Shown: positions 1 through 5,485, counted from the first letter of the stretch. The stretch is 5,485 nucleotides of DNA from an uncultured Mesorhizobium sp. (GCA_950071955.1 CATMOC010000292.1:1-5485), one strand, 5' to 3'. Translations and numbers: made by a program. Notes: a model not told the origin generated them from the letters alone.

Positions 1-122
1 CGCGCGGGAGACGGCGCACGGCAGTGTGACGGGATCTGACCGGCCGCGACAGCGGCGCCCGAGGCAGTTTCTTGCCAAGGGCAGGCGGCGCGGATAGGTT
101 GCGCGCCAATTCGCAAGGGCGG

Positions 123-141
123 GGTCCGGGATTTCCGGGCC
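123..141 (+). promoter_or_regulatory. Stem-loop in the yajC leader
   Basis: Positions 123-129 (GGTCCGG) can pair with 135-141 (CCGGGCC) around a five-base loop, with one G-U pair in RNA. The structure lies 37 bases upstream of the yajC start. It could be the weak terminator of a gene to the left or a leader structure; no T-run follows, so a standard intrinsic terminator is not supported. The rest of 1-178 has no convincing gene: the plus frames carry early stops, and although the minus frames are free of stops, none has an ATG before 178. A poor promoter-like pair (TTGCCA at 72-77, TAGGTT at 95-100) was seen but not called. Confidence 0.25.
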
Positions 142-178
142 GGCCTTCCGATCGCTGACACCAATGTAAGGACGACAC

Positions 179-457
179 ATGTTCGCAACCCCCGCTTTCG
201 CTCAGGCTTCCGGCGCCGCCGGTTCGGGCGCCGCCTTCGCGCAGTTCATCCCGCTGATCCTGATCTTCGCGATCATGTATTTCCTGATGATCCGTCCGCA
301 GCAGAAGAAAATGAAGGAGCATCGGGCCATGGTCGCATCGCTGCGCCGCGGGGATGAGATCATCACCCAAGGCGGGCTGATCGGCAAGGTGTCCAAGGTC
401 AAGGAAGACGGCGAACTGGAAGTCGAGATCGCCACCGGCGTGAAGGTCTGCAGATAG
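179..457 (+). CDS. yajC: YajC, Sec translocon accessory subunit, 3'-truncated
   Basis: YajC is the small inner-membrane partner of SecD-SecF, which assist SecYEG in protein export. The 92-residue frame has a short Ala/Gly-rich N-terminus, one membrane segment at about residues 22-38, then the family hallmark RPQQKK at 39-44. The conserved cytoplasmic domain follows, with RRGDEIITQGG at about 56-66 and EVEIATGVKV at 81-90. The start is supported by AAGGA at 168-172, six bases before ATG. After V90 only Cys-Arg and a stop remain. Family members usually run to about 105-115 residues and continue with a conserved basic strand of the type RVVR..I..V, absent here. The last codons lie inside sequence that also reads as the 3' part of the opposite-strand monooxygenase, so the native end is lost. 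secD, normally next, is missing. Family identity is secure; whether this truncated copy exists in the organism is doubtful. Confidence 0.85.
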   Translation: MFATPAFAQASGAAGSGAAFAQFIPLILIFAIMYFLMIRPQQKKMKEHRAMVASLRRGDEIITQGGLIGKVSKVKEDGELEVEIATGVKVCR

Positions 458-1104
458 GTGTAGCGGCGCGACGGGTGCGAGGCCCATTCGATGGTCTCGC
501 TCGAACCCTGGGACGGGATCCAGATCGGCGGATGCGGATCGTTCTGGTAGGGGCGCGGCCAGAGGTTCACATATTCGAAGTGATACTGGTCGCCCTCGAA
601 CGCGAACGGTCCGGTCTCCGTCCACGCCCGCACGATGAGGTCGTGCGCCTCGTGGAAACGCTCGTGCGAGAGCGCGGGATTGGAACTCCAGGCGTGGTAC
701 TCCGCGCCGATGCCGCGGACGAAGCCGGCGATCAGGCGGCCCTCGGTGATGTTGTCCACCATCGCGAATTCTTCCGCGACGGTGACGGGGTTATTGAGCA
801 GCGGCAGCGCGCGTCCGAGGATCGCGATCTTCACCTTCTTGGTGCGTCGCGCCAGCGCCCCCGCCATGACGCCTGGCTGGGGCATGAGCCCGTACGCGTT
901 CTGATGGTGCTCGTTGACGCAGATGCCGTCGAACCCGAGCTGGTCGGCATATTCGAGTTCGTCGAGGTAGCGGTTGTAGAGCTTGGCGCCCTTCTTCGGG
1001 TCGTAGTAGCTGTTGGGCAGCGTGATCCAGGCGGAATTGTGCTTCTGGTCGTAATCCAGATCGAGATCCGCATACGGCATCAGGTGCATCATGTAGAATT
1101 TCAT
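202..1104 (-). CDS. Luciferase-like flavin-dependent monooxygenase, 3'-truncated, with antisense-yajC tail
   Basis: This belongs to the bacterial luciferase-like (LLM) TIM-barrel family, which uses reduced flavin (FMN or F420) and O2 to oxidise organic substrates. The start at 1104 opens MKFYMMHLMPYADLD and has AAGGAG at 1117-1112, seven bases upstream. Family signs include YADQLGFDG at 52-60, NEHH at 64-67 (an EHH motif as in LuxA), PLLNNPVTVAEE at 101-112, the GRL..GFVRG loop at 122-131, and PPIWIPSQGS at 192-201. Family-like sequence runs to about residue 224 (position 433). From there to the stop at 202 the frame reads the antisense of yajC, giving about 76 Ser/Ile/Cys-rich residues unlike any LLM. 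Normal relatives are roughly 340-400 residues, so about a third of the barrel is missing and the product is unlikely to fold. It overlaps the hydrolase stop by one base, indicating a coupled operon. Substrate and cofactor are unknown. Confidence 0.8.
   Translation of the reverse strand: MKFYMMHLMPYADLDLDYDQKHNSAWITLPNSYYDPKKGAKLYNRYLDELEYADQLGFDGICVNEHHQNAYGLMPQPGVMAGALARRTKKVKIAILGRALPLLNNPVTVAEEFAMVDNITEGRLIAGFVRGIGAEYHAWSSNPALSHERFHEAHDLIVRAWTETGPFAFEGDQYHFEYVNLWPRPYQNDPHPPIWIPSQGSSETIEWASHPSRRYTYLQTFTPVAISTSSSPSSLTLDTLPISPPWVMISSPRRSDATMARCSFIFFCCGRIIRKYMIAKIRISGMNCAKAAPEPAAPEA
433..448. other. Chimeric junction between yajC and the LLM gene
   Basis: The plus strand reads as good YajC through 448 (ATGVKV). 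The minus strand reads as good LLM protein from 1104 down to about 433 (YLQTFTPV at residues 217-224). The shared stretch of about 16 bases therefore fits both genes, like a microhomology join. Beyond it each gene loses its conserved remainder and continues as the antisense of the other. There is no target-site duplication, inverted repeat or transposase nearby. Confidence 0.75.
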
Positions 1105-1880
1105 CACGCGGCTCCTTCGATGAAGCTGACGACCTTCGAGGTGAACTCCTGCGCCTTCTCGACGTGGGGGAGATGGCCGCATTCGGCGATCACCTCGAGC
1201 GAGGAGTTCGGGATGAGATCGCGATAGGCCGGTCCGTACGCGGCGGGGATGAGCTTGTCGTCGTCGCCCCAGATGATCAGCGTCGGCACGTCCACGCGGT
1301 GCAGCCACTTCTTCAGGTGCGGGTTGTACATGCGCGGCTGCCAGCCGAGCTTGGCCGTCATCAGCCGGTTCTTCAGCACGACCATCAATTCGTCCTCGTT
1401 GGCCGGCTGCGGCACCGCCTTGGCGATCTCCTGGTTGTGGAAGAGGTTCTGCGCCGTTTCCTCGGGCGACCACATGAAGATGTCGCCCTTCTTGACGCCC
1501 TTCACGTGGATGCCCGCCGGGGCGACCAGCGTCAGCGTCCTGACCTTTTCGCACGACCGCGTCGCGAGTTCCGCCGCGATCCAGCCGCCGATCGACGTGC
1601 CGAGCAGGTGGACCTTGTCGAGGCCGAGATGGTCGATCAGGTCCAGATAGAAGAAGGCGAGGTCACCGATGTTGTCGAGCCAGTCAGGCGTGTCGGATGC
1701 GCCGAACCCAGGGTGCTCCGGCACGATCAGGTCATACTTCTCGGCCAGCATGTCCATGAACGGCAGCCAGCGCGGTACGCCGGTAGCACCGTGCAGGAAG
1801 AGCAGTGGTTCCCCCTTGCCCTTCCGCATCATGCGGATGCGGCAGCCGGTGACGGTTTCGAATGATTCGCGATGCGCCAT
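1104..1880 (-). CDS. Alpha/beta-hydrolase fold protein
   Basis: This 258-residue enzyme is a complete alpha/beta hydrolase, resembling the C-C bond and ester hydrolases of aromatic or alicyclic catabolism (MhpC/BphD-like size and layout). Visible elements in order are: the oxyanion-loop HG at 30-31; PEHPGFGASD at 54-63; the nucleophile elbow GTSIGG at 94-99 with Ser96; a cap region at about 125-195; WGDDDKLIP at 204-212 with Asp208 the likely acid; and CGHLPHVEK at 234-242 with His236. The catalytic triad is intact. I chose ATG 1880 because AGGGAGG sits nine bases upstream; a GTG at 1946 would add 22 residues with no family character. The stop TGA shares its A with the ATG of the LLM gene downstream (TGATG), implying translational coupling and a joint pathway. 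The substrate is not inferable. Confidence 0.88.
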   Translation of the reverse strand: MAHRESFETVTGCRIRMMRKGKGEPLLFLHGATGVPRWLPFMDMLAEKYDLIVPEHPGFGASDTPDWLDNIGDLAFFYLDLIDHLGLDKVHLLGTSIGGWIAAELATRSCEKVRTLTLVAPAGIHVKGVKKGDIFMWSPEETAQNLFHNQEIAKAVPQPANEDELMVVLKNRLMTAKLGWQPRMYNPHLKKWLHRVDVPTLIIWGDDDKLIPAAYGPAYRDLIPNSSLEVIAECGHLPHVEKAQEFTSKVVSFIEGAA

Positions 1881-1935
1881 CCTGCGCGACCTCCCTGAAG
1901 CGCCAGCCGGTGTGCCGGCGTCGTTTTGCAGCCTT

Positions 1936-1966
1936 ATTGTACACACTCTTTCGGAAAAATCGTCAA
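1936..1966 (-). promoter_or_regulatory. Candidate promoter for the hydrolase-monooxygenase operon
   Basis: On the minus strand TTGACG (1966-1961) is followed after 19 bases by TACAAT (1941-1936). Both hexamers are close to sigma-70 consensus, but the spacer is two bases longer than ideal. Transcription would begin near 1930, leaving a leader of about 50 bases before the hydrolase ATG. The surrounding intergenic stretch is clearly richer in A/T than the flanking genes. Confidence 0.35.
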
Positions 1967-1978
1967 TCGATAAGTCGA

Positions 1979-2098
1979 CACAAATGTGCCGCCACTAGCA
2001 TGATATTGTCCTAAATAGCTGAAATCGCTAAAGGAAAATCCAGATCAGGAAATTCTCTTGTCATGACGCGATTTTCCGTCTTGCATACCAAAACGGAA
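1979..2098. promoter_or_regulatory. Divergent control region with short inverted repeats
   Basis: The 231-base gap between the hydrolase operon and the SDR carries three small dyads: CACA-AA-TGTG at 1979-1988; TAGC-N7-GCTA at 2016-2030; and TTCCGT (2074-2079)-N13-ACGGAA (2093-2098). The last lies immediately before the SDR ribosome site and is the best operator candidate. No regulator gene is present in the window, so the family of any binding protein is unknown. TTGTCA at 2058-2063 might be a -35 element for the SDR, but the hexamer 17 bases downstream (TTGCAT) is a poor -10. Confidence 0.35.
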
Positions 2099-2111
2099 TG
2101 GGAGGGACGGA

Positions 2112-2903
2112 ATGACGCATACGGAACGGTTCTCGCTGAAGGGCAAGGTCGCCCTCGTGACAGGCGCGGCGAGTGGCTTGGGGCTGGCAATCTCCGAAGC
2201 GCTCGCGGAGGCTGGCGCTCACGTCGTCCTGACGGACATGGATGGAGCCGCCCTTGATCGCGTCTGCCCGGGCGTCGCGAAGGCTGGCGGTAGAGCCGAA
2301 ACGCTGGTTCTGGATGTCTCGGATCGTGCCGCGGTTCGCGCCGCTGTGGATGAAGTGGCGGCGAGGCACGGCAGCCTCGACGTGATGGTCGCAAATGCGG
2401 GCGTGTCGGCGGGACCCGGCTATCTCACCGAAACCGGTCAGATCAACGCCGTCGACGATGCGCAGTGGGACCGGGTGCTCGGCATCAACCTGACGGGCGT
2501 CTTTGCGTCGGTGCAGGCCGCGGCGAAGCACATGAAGCGGCAGCGCGGCGGCCGCATCGTCGCGGTCGCCTCGGTCGCAGGGCTGAAGTCCGAGGTGATG
2601 TGCGGCTATGCTTATACCGCGACCAAGGCCGCCGTGGTCAATCTCGTGCGCCAGGCGGCGATGGAACTGGCGCCCTATGGCGTGATGGTGAACGGCATCG
2701 CGCCGGGTCCCTTCCGCACCAACATCGCCGGCGGACGGATCAGGCAGCCCGAGGTCGAGGCGCAATTCGCCTCCATGGTGCCGCTCGGCCGCATCGCCGA
2801 TCCCGAAGAGATAAAAGGCCTGGCGCTCCTCCTGTCGTCGCCGGCCTCTAGCTTCATGACCGGCGCCACGATCCCCGTCGACGGCGGGGTCATGGCTCGC
2901 TGA
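2112..2903 (+). CDS. SDR-family NAD(P)-dependent oxidoreductase
   Basis: A complete 263-residue classical short-chain dehydrogenase/reductase, which interconverts an alcohol and a ketone using a nicotinamide cofactor. The Rossmann motif TGAASGLG is at 17-24. Asp42 at the end of strand beta-2 favours NAD over NADP. NAG at 95-97 and Asn126 (GINLTG) are in place. The catalytic residues are Ser154, Tyr168 and Lys172 (YTATK). The PG motif (IAPGPFRTN) is at 196-204 and the usual C-terminal signature FMTGATIPVDGG is present. The Ser-to-Tyr spacing is 14, one more than the common 13. The start is set by GGAGGG at 2101-2106, five bases before ATG. It is divergent from the hydrolase-monooxygenase operon, and its chemistry would fit a shared degradation route, but this is inference. 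Oxoacyl-ACP-reductase-like labels are possible; the fold is certain, the substrate is not. Confidence 0.92.
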   Translation: MTHTERFSLKGKVALVTGAASGLGLAISEALAEAGAHVVLTDMDGAALDRVCPGVAKAGGRAETLVLDVSDRAAVRAAVDEVAARHGSLDVMVANAGVSAGPGYLTETGQINAVDDAQWDRVLGINLTGVFASVQAAAKHMKRQRGGRIVAVASVAGLKSEVMCGYAYTATKAAVVNLVRQAAMELAPYGVMVNGIAPGPFRTNIAGGRIRQPEVEAQFASMVPLGRIADPEEIKGLALLLSSPASSFMTGATIPVDGGVMAR

Positions 2904-2945
2904 CTGGGTACCTCGGAAAACCCAAAGCGGGGAATGCCGGGGGGT

Positions 2946-2985
2946 GGCGCCGTCAGTACTTTGCCAGCAACATACTGACGGCGTC
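2946..2985. terminator. 40-base imperfect palindrome, probable bidirectional terminator
   Basis: CGCCGTCAGTA at 2948-2958 is perfectly complementary to 2973-2983, extended outward by a G-T wobble (2947/2984) and a G-C pair (2946/2985). Inside the 14-base loop, TTGC (2961-2964) can pair with GCAA (2967-2970) after a two-base mismatch, so nearly the whole 40 bases are dyad-symmetric. It lies between the convergent SDR and tldD genes, where a shared terminator is expected. Neither strand has a T-run after the stem, so an intrinsic terminator of the usual form is not proven; it could instead be a dispersed palindromic repeat or an mRNA 3' end-protecting hairpin. Confidence 0.5.
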
Positions 2986-3074
2986 GGGAACGGACGCACC
3001 ATTGAAGTTCCAGCTGCAAGAATCGAAACCAGGCACTCGGGTTCAAATCCACTCGAACGCTTCCCGGCTGACGG

Positions 3075-4490
3075 CTATGCCTGCGTGCCGCCCACCGTCA
3101 TCCTGTCCATCCTCAGATGCGGCTGGCCGACGCCGACGGGCACGCCCTGGCCGGCCTTGCCGCACATGCCGATGCCGGGGTCGGGCTTCATGTCGTTGCC
3201 GATCATGGAGACGCGGTGCATGGCGTCCGGGCCGTTGCCGATCAGCATGGCGCCCTTGATCGGCCGGGTGACCTTGCCGTCCTCGATCATGTAGGCCTCG
3301 GTGCAGCCGAACACGAACTTGCCGGACGTGATGTCCACCTGTCCGCCGCCGAAGGAGACCGCGTAGACGCCCTTCTTCACGGACGCGATGATCTCTTCCG
3401 GCGTCTTGTCGCCGGCGGTCATGAAAGTGTTGCTCATGCGCGGCATCGGCTGGTGCGCATAGCCCTCGCGGCGACCGTTCCCGGTGGCCGCCACACCCAT
3501 CAGGCGGGCGTTCTGACGATCCTGCATGTAGCCCACGAGCCTGCCGTCCTCGATCAGCACGTTGCGCGCCGAAGGCGTGCCCTCGTCGTCGATGGTCAGC
3601 GAGCCACGCCGCTCGGCGATCGTGCCGTCGTCGACCACAGTGACGCCCTTCGCCGCCACCTGCTGGCCCATCAGCCCGGAGAAAGCCGAGGTCTTCTTGC
3701 GGTTGAAGTCGCCCTCCAGCCCGTGGCCCACCGCTTCGTGCAACATCACGCCCGGCCATCCGGAGGATAGAACGATGTCGAACGTGCCGGCGGGCGCCGG
3801 CACGGCTTCGAGGTTGACCAGCGCCTGGCGCAGCGCCTCGTCCGCCGCGTGCTTCCAGGATTCCTCCGCCACGAACTCGCCGAAACCCCTGCGGCCGCCC
3901 ATGCCGTAGGAACCGCTCTCCTGGCGGTCTCCCTCGCCGACCACGACCGACACGTTCATGCGGACCAGCGGGCGGATGTCGCGCACGAAATGGCCGTCGG
4001 CGCGCAGGATCTCCACCTGCTGCCACGAGGCGGCGAGCGACGCGGTGACCTGCCTGACGCGTGGGTCCCTGGCCCGCACCCAGCCATCGATCTCCTGCAG
4101 GAGCTTCGCCTTCTCGGCAAAGCCGGGCGCTGCGATCGGATTGACGTCGTCGTAGAGCCTGCGGTTCGTGCCGGTCGGCGCGGCAGCGAGCGTACCCGAA
4201 TATCCCGCCTTGACCGCGGAGACCGCGTCCGAGGCGCGCAGAAGCGCGGCTTGCGAGAGCTCGCTCGCGTGCGCGAAGCCTGTCGCCTCGCCTGCCACCG
4301 CGCGCAGCCCGAACCCCTGGTCGGTGTTGAAGTTGGCCGTCTTCAGCCGCCCGTTATCAAAGACGAGCGCCTCGCCCTCGGAGTATTCGAGGAACAGTTC
4401 GCCGTCGTCGGCGCCGGAGACCGCATCGGAAACGATCCGGCGGATGGTCTCTTCGGAGACGTCGAATTTTTCTAGGAGGCTTTGGGTCAT
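3075..4490 (-). CDS. tldD: TldD metalloprotease
   Basis: TldD pairs with TldE (PmbA) to form a barrel-shaped zinc protease that degrades unfolded peptides; in E. coli it matures microcin B17 and acts on the antitoxin CcdA. This 471-residue protein is full length. It shows an N-terminal region with ALVFDNGRLK at 41-50 and GFGLRAV at 59-65, then the zinc site HEAVGH at 251-256 (HExxxH) within LSSGWPGVMLHEAVGHGLEG. A conserved Cys396 in FVFGCTEAY is the likely third zinc ligand, followed by a glycine-rich C-terminus. No key residue is missing. The start at 4490 gives a family-like N-terminus, though the ribosome site is weak: only GGGAA, some ten bases upstream, and a CAGG too close to the ATG. 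The partner tldE is not in the window. The sequence looks typical of Rhizobiales. Confidence 0.95.
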   Translation of the reverse strand: MTQSLLEKFDVSEETIRRIVSDAVSGADDGELFLEYSEGEALVFDNGRLKTANFNTDQGFGLRAVAGEATGFAHASELSQAALLRASDAVSAVKAGYSGTLAAAPTGTNRRLYDDVNPIAAPGFAEKAKLLQEIDGWVRARDPRVRQVTASLAASWQQVEILRADGHFVRDIRPLVRMNVSVVVGEGDRQESGSYGMGGRRGFGEFVAEESWKHAADEALRQALVNLEAVPAPAGTFDIVLSSGWPGVMLHEAVGHGLEGDFNRKKTSAFSGLMGQQVAAKGVTVVDDGTIAERRGSLTIDDEGTPSARNVLIEDGRLVGYMQDRQNARLMGVAATGNGRREGYAHQPMPRMSNTFMTAGDKTPEEIIASVKKGVYAVSFGGGQVDITSGKFVFGCTEAYMIEDGKVTRPIKGAMLIGNGPDAMHRVSMIGNDMKPDPGIGMCGKAGQGVPVGVGQPHLRMDRMTVGGTQA

Positions 4491-4562
4491 GCCTGGATTC
4501 CCGATCGGATTGGGTTGTCGTTCCTGCTAGATAGGCAAATGTCGGGACCATTCCCACACCCC

Positions 4563-4568
4563 GGGAGG
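4563..4568 (+). promoter_or_regulatory. Ribosome binding site deciding the DUF1801 start
   Basis: GGGAGG lies nine bases before the ATG at 4578. The same frame also has an ATG at 4482 inside the tldD start region and another at 4539, but neither has comparable purine-rich sequence upstream and their extra residues are not family-like. This site fixes the start at 4578. Confidence 0.6.
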
Positions 4569-4577
4569 CAATTGGCG

Positions 4578-5003
4578 ATGGCCTACACGCAAAAGACACT
4601 GCCGACGGATGCGAGTGTGGCGGACTTCGTGGCCGCCATCGCGGACGAACGTCGCCGCGACGAGGCAGCGCGCATCGTGCCGATCCTGGAACGCGCAAGC
4701 GGCGAGACGCCGCGCATATGGGGCGTATCGATGGTGGGCTTCGGCGAGTATCACTACAAGCACCCCGGCGGCCAGCAGGGCTTCTGGTTCCTGACGGGAT
4801 TCGCGCCGCGCAAGGCGGCGATGACCATCTACGTCATGCCGGGCTTCGAGCAGTGGCCAGATCTGATGCGCCGCCTCGGCCGCTTCACGACGAGCCAGTC
4901 GTGCCTCTACCTGAAGCGGCTGACCGATGTCGACGAAGCGGTACTGGAAGAACTCGTGCGCCGGTCGGTGGATGTCATGCGCGAGCGCCACGCCGTGCGG
5001 TAG
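4578..5003 (+). CDS. DUF1801 domain-containing protein
   Basis: A 141-residue soluble protein of the DUF1801 group (YdhG-like fold; biochemical role not established). Family features are the N-terminal helix region SVADFVAAIADERRRDEA at 13-30, then RIWGVSMVGFGEYHYKHP at 46-63. FAPRKAAMTIYVMPGF at 75-90 and a final CLYLKRLTDVD segment at 109-119 match the usual order of a conserved WG.s.vGFG..hY stretch, a strand reading APRK...lY and a CLYiKRL.DVD motif. No signal peptide or membrane segment is seen. It is transcribed divergently from tldD across an 87-base gap and converges on the ialB-like gene, stop to stop 22 bases apart, so it forms its own transcription unit. Function should be left as unknown. 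Confidence 0.87.
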   Translation: MAYTQKTLPTDASVADFVAAIADERRRDEAARIVPILERASGETPRIWGVSMVGFGEYHYKHPGGQQGFWFLTGFAPRKAAMTIYVMPGFEQWPDLMRRLGRFTTSQSCLYLKRLTDVDEAVLEELVRRSVDVMRERHAVR

Positions 5004-5010
5004 TGAACCT

Positions 5011-5024
5011 GCCCGATGGCGGGC
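5011..5024. terminator. Short GC stem-loop between convergent genes
   Basis: GCCCG (5011-5015) pairs with CGGGC (5020-5024) around ATGG, in the 22-base gap between the stops of the DUF1801 gene and the ialB-like gene. Position favours a shared terminator, but there is no T-run on either side and a five-pair stem is common in GC-rich DNA. Confidence 0.3.
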
Positions 5025-5025
5025 C

Positions 5026-5485
5026 TCACGGCAGCGCGGCGAACCCTTCCGCGAAACCCTTCAGGTCGACCGGTATGCCGATTCCCTCTTCGGGCGTCTG
5101 GAAGACGATGAAGGTGGCAGCCGTGCCGGTCCTCAGCGTCTCCAGGAGCGGTTCCTCGAGGATCACCTCCGCGTAGCAGCCGTCCTGGAAGCACCGCACG
5201 AAATAGGCGCGGCCAATGTCCTTGCCGTCGACGTTCAGCCCCAGCCCGTTCGGCAGGAGAACGCCCAGCGGCGCCAGCACGCGAAGGATCTCGGCCTTGT
5301 TGTCGGCGGTCTTCAGCACCACGACCGAGAGGCCCACCTCCGGTCTGTCCTCCGCCACGACGTTCTGCATCATCACGCACTGCTCGCCGGTGGCGCCCGC
5401 CGGTATGTCGCAGATGATGGACCAGGCTCCGTGCGTTGAACGGGCGGGGCTGGTCTGTTGCGCGCCGGCCGGAACGGCTGCGGTC
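5026..5485 (-). CDS. Invasion-associated locus B (IalB) family protein, N-terminus off the window
   Basis: IalB-family proteins are small exported proteins first linked to erythrocyte invasion in Bartonella, but widespread in non-pathogenic Alphaproteobacteria, where their role is unclear. The frame is open to the right edge, so at least 152 residues are visible and the expected signal peptide lies beyond 5485. The visible part begins with a Pro/Ala-rich linker, then HGAWSIICDIP and EQCVMMQ, followed by RVLAPLGVLLPNGLGL, the paired-cysteine segment VRCFQDGCYAEV, and a closing IGIPVDLKGFAEGFAAL. Four cysteines (codons near 5411, 5378, 5192 and 5177) suit disulfides in the periplasm. The GTG at 5376 is an internal codon, not the start, because homology-like sequence continues upstream. 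The gene name ialB is not assigned since several paralogues are common. Confidence 0.85.
   Translation of the reverse strand, partial: TAAVPAGAQQTSPARSTHGAWSIICDIPAGATGEQCVMMQNVVAEDRPEVGLSVVVLKTADNKAEILRVLAPLGVLLPNGLGLNVDGKDIGRAYFVRCFQDGCYAEVILEEPLLETLRTGTAATFIVFQTPEEGIGIPVDLKGFAEGFAALP

Noticed and set aside
1..178. A divergent minus-strand gene upstream of yajC
   Set aside because: Minus frames lack stops here because of base composition, but there is no ATG in 1-175 and no recognisable protein sequence.
448..453. CTGCAG (PstI site) at the junction, suggesting a cloning ligation
   Set aside because: These six bases code Leu-Gln in the monooxygenase frame (part of the family-like YLQTF) and so belong naturally to that gene; the break lies within 433-448, not precisely at the site.
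475..1227. Long plus-strand open frame opposite the monooxygenase
   Set aside because: Its Arg/Val/Glu-rich translation matches no family and it runs antisense to a recognised gene in high-GC DNA; a shadow frame.
1164..1865. Long plus-strand open frame opposite the hydrolase
   Set aside because: Antisense to an intact catalytic-triad hydrolase; low-complexity Arg/Val/His composition typical of a shadow.
1881..1946. GTG start at 1946 for the hydrolase
   Set aside because: The start overlaps the best promoter-like sequence, and the extra 22 residues are not hydrolase-like, whereas the ATG at 1880 has AGGGAGG upstream.
3039..3054. GGTTCAAATCC, a typical tRNA T-arm core
   Set aside because: The flanking bases pair at only two of five T-stem positions, no anticodon or D-arm is visible upstream, and no acceptor complement or CCA follows. 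It is treated as a chance match, not a tRNA or an attachment-site remnant.
3043..4026. Long minus-strand frame overlapping tldD out of phase
   Set aside because: Extremely Arg/Gly-rich translation and full overlap with well-supported TldD.
4482..4577. Longer N-terminus for the DUF1801 protein starting at 4482
   Set aside because: It would overlap the tldD start, lacks a good ribosome site and adds non-conserved residues; the ATG at 4578 has GGGAGG upstream.

Overview
This GC-rich window with dense, tightly spaced genes looks like an alphaproteobacterium, most likely of the Rhizobiales/Hyphomicrobiales. The evidence is protein character: an alphaproteobacterial YajC (N-terminal membrane segment followed by RPQQKK), a TldD closely resembling rhizobial TldD, and an IalB-family secreted protein next to tldD, an arrangement I recall from that order. 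This placement is recalled similarity, not a search result.

Layout: (a) 1-178, a leader with a stem-loop; (b) 179-457 (+), yajC, cut off before its last conserved strand; (c) 202-1104 (-), a luciferase-like flavin monooxygenase whose C-terminal third is missing and replaced by the antisense of yajC; (d) 1104-1880 (-), an alpha/beta hydrolase overlapping (c) by one base; (e) 1881-2111, an AT-richer divergent control region; (f) 2112-2903 (+), a classical SDR dehydrogenase; (g) a large 40-bp palindrome between convergent genes; (h) 3075-4490 (-), tldD; (i) 4578-5003 (+), a DUF1801 protein; (j) 5026-5485 (-), an IalB-family protein open at the right edge.

How the genes may work together: the hydrolase and monooxygenase form a translationally coupled minus-strand operon, divergent from the SDR across a shared control region. 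Dehydrogenase, flavin monooxygenase and hydrolase fit a small catabolic cassette (alcohol to ketone, ketone to ester or lactone, then hydrolysis), but the substrate cannot be read from sequence. TldD, DUF1801 and IalB look like unrelated housekeeping or accessory genes.

The most notable feature is the junction at about 433-448. Two unrelated conserved genes on opposite strands both lose their 3' ends at the same point, within about 16 bases that read plausibly as either gene. No insertion sequence or repeat accounts for it. It is either an assembly chimera or a real microhomology-type rearrangement that separated yajC from its expected secD/secF neighbours. I see no CRISPR array, complete tRNA, rRNA or mobile element, and no convincing novel defence or mobile system.
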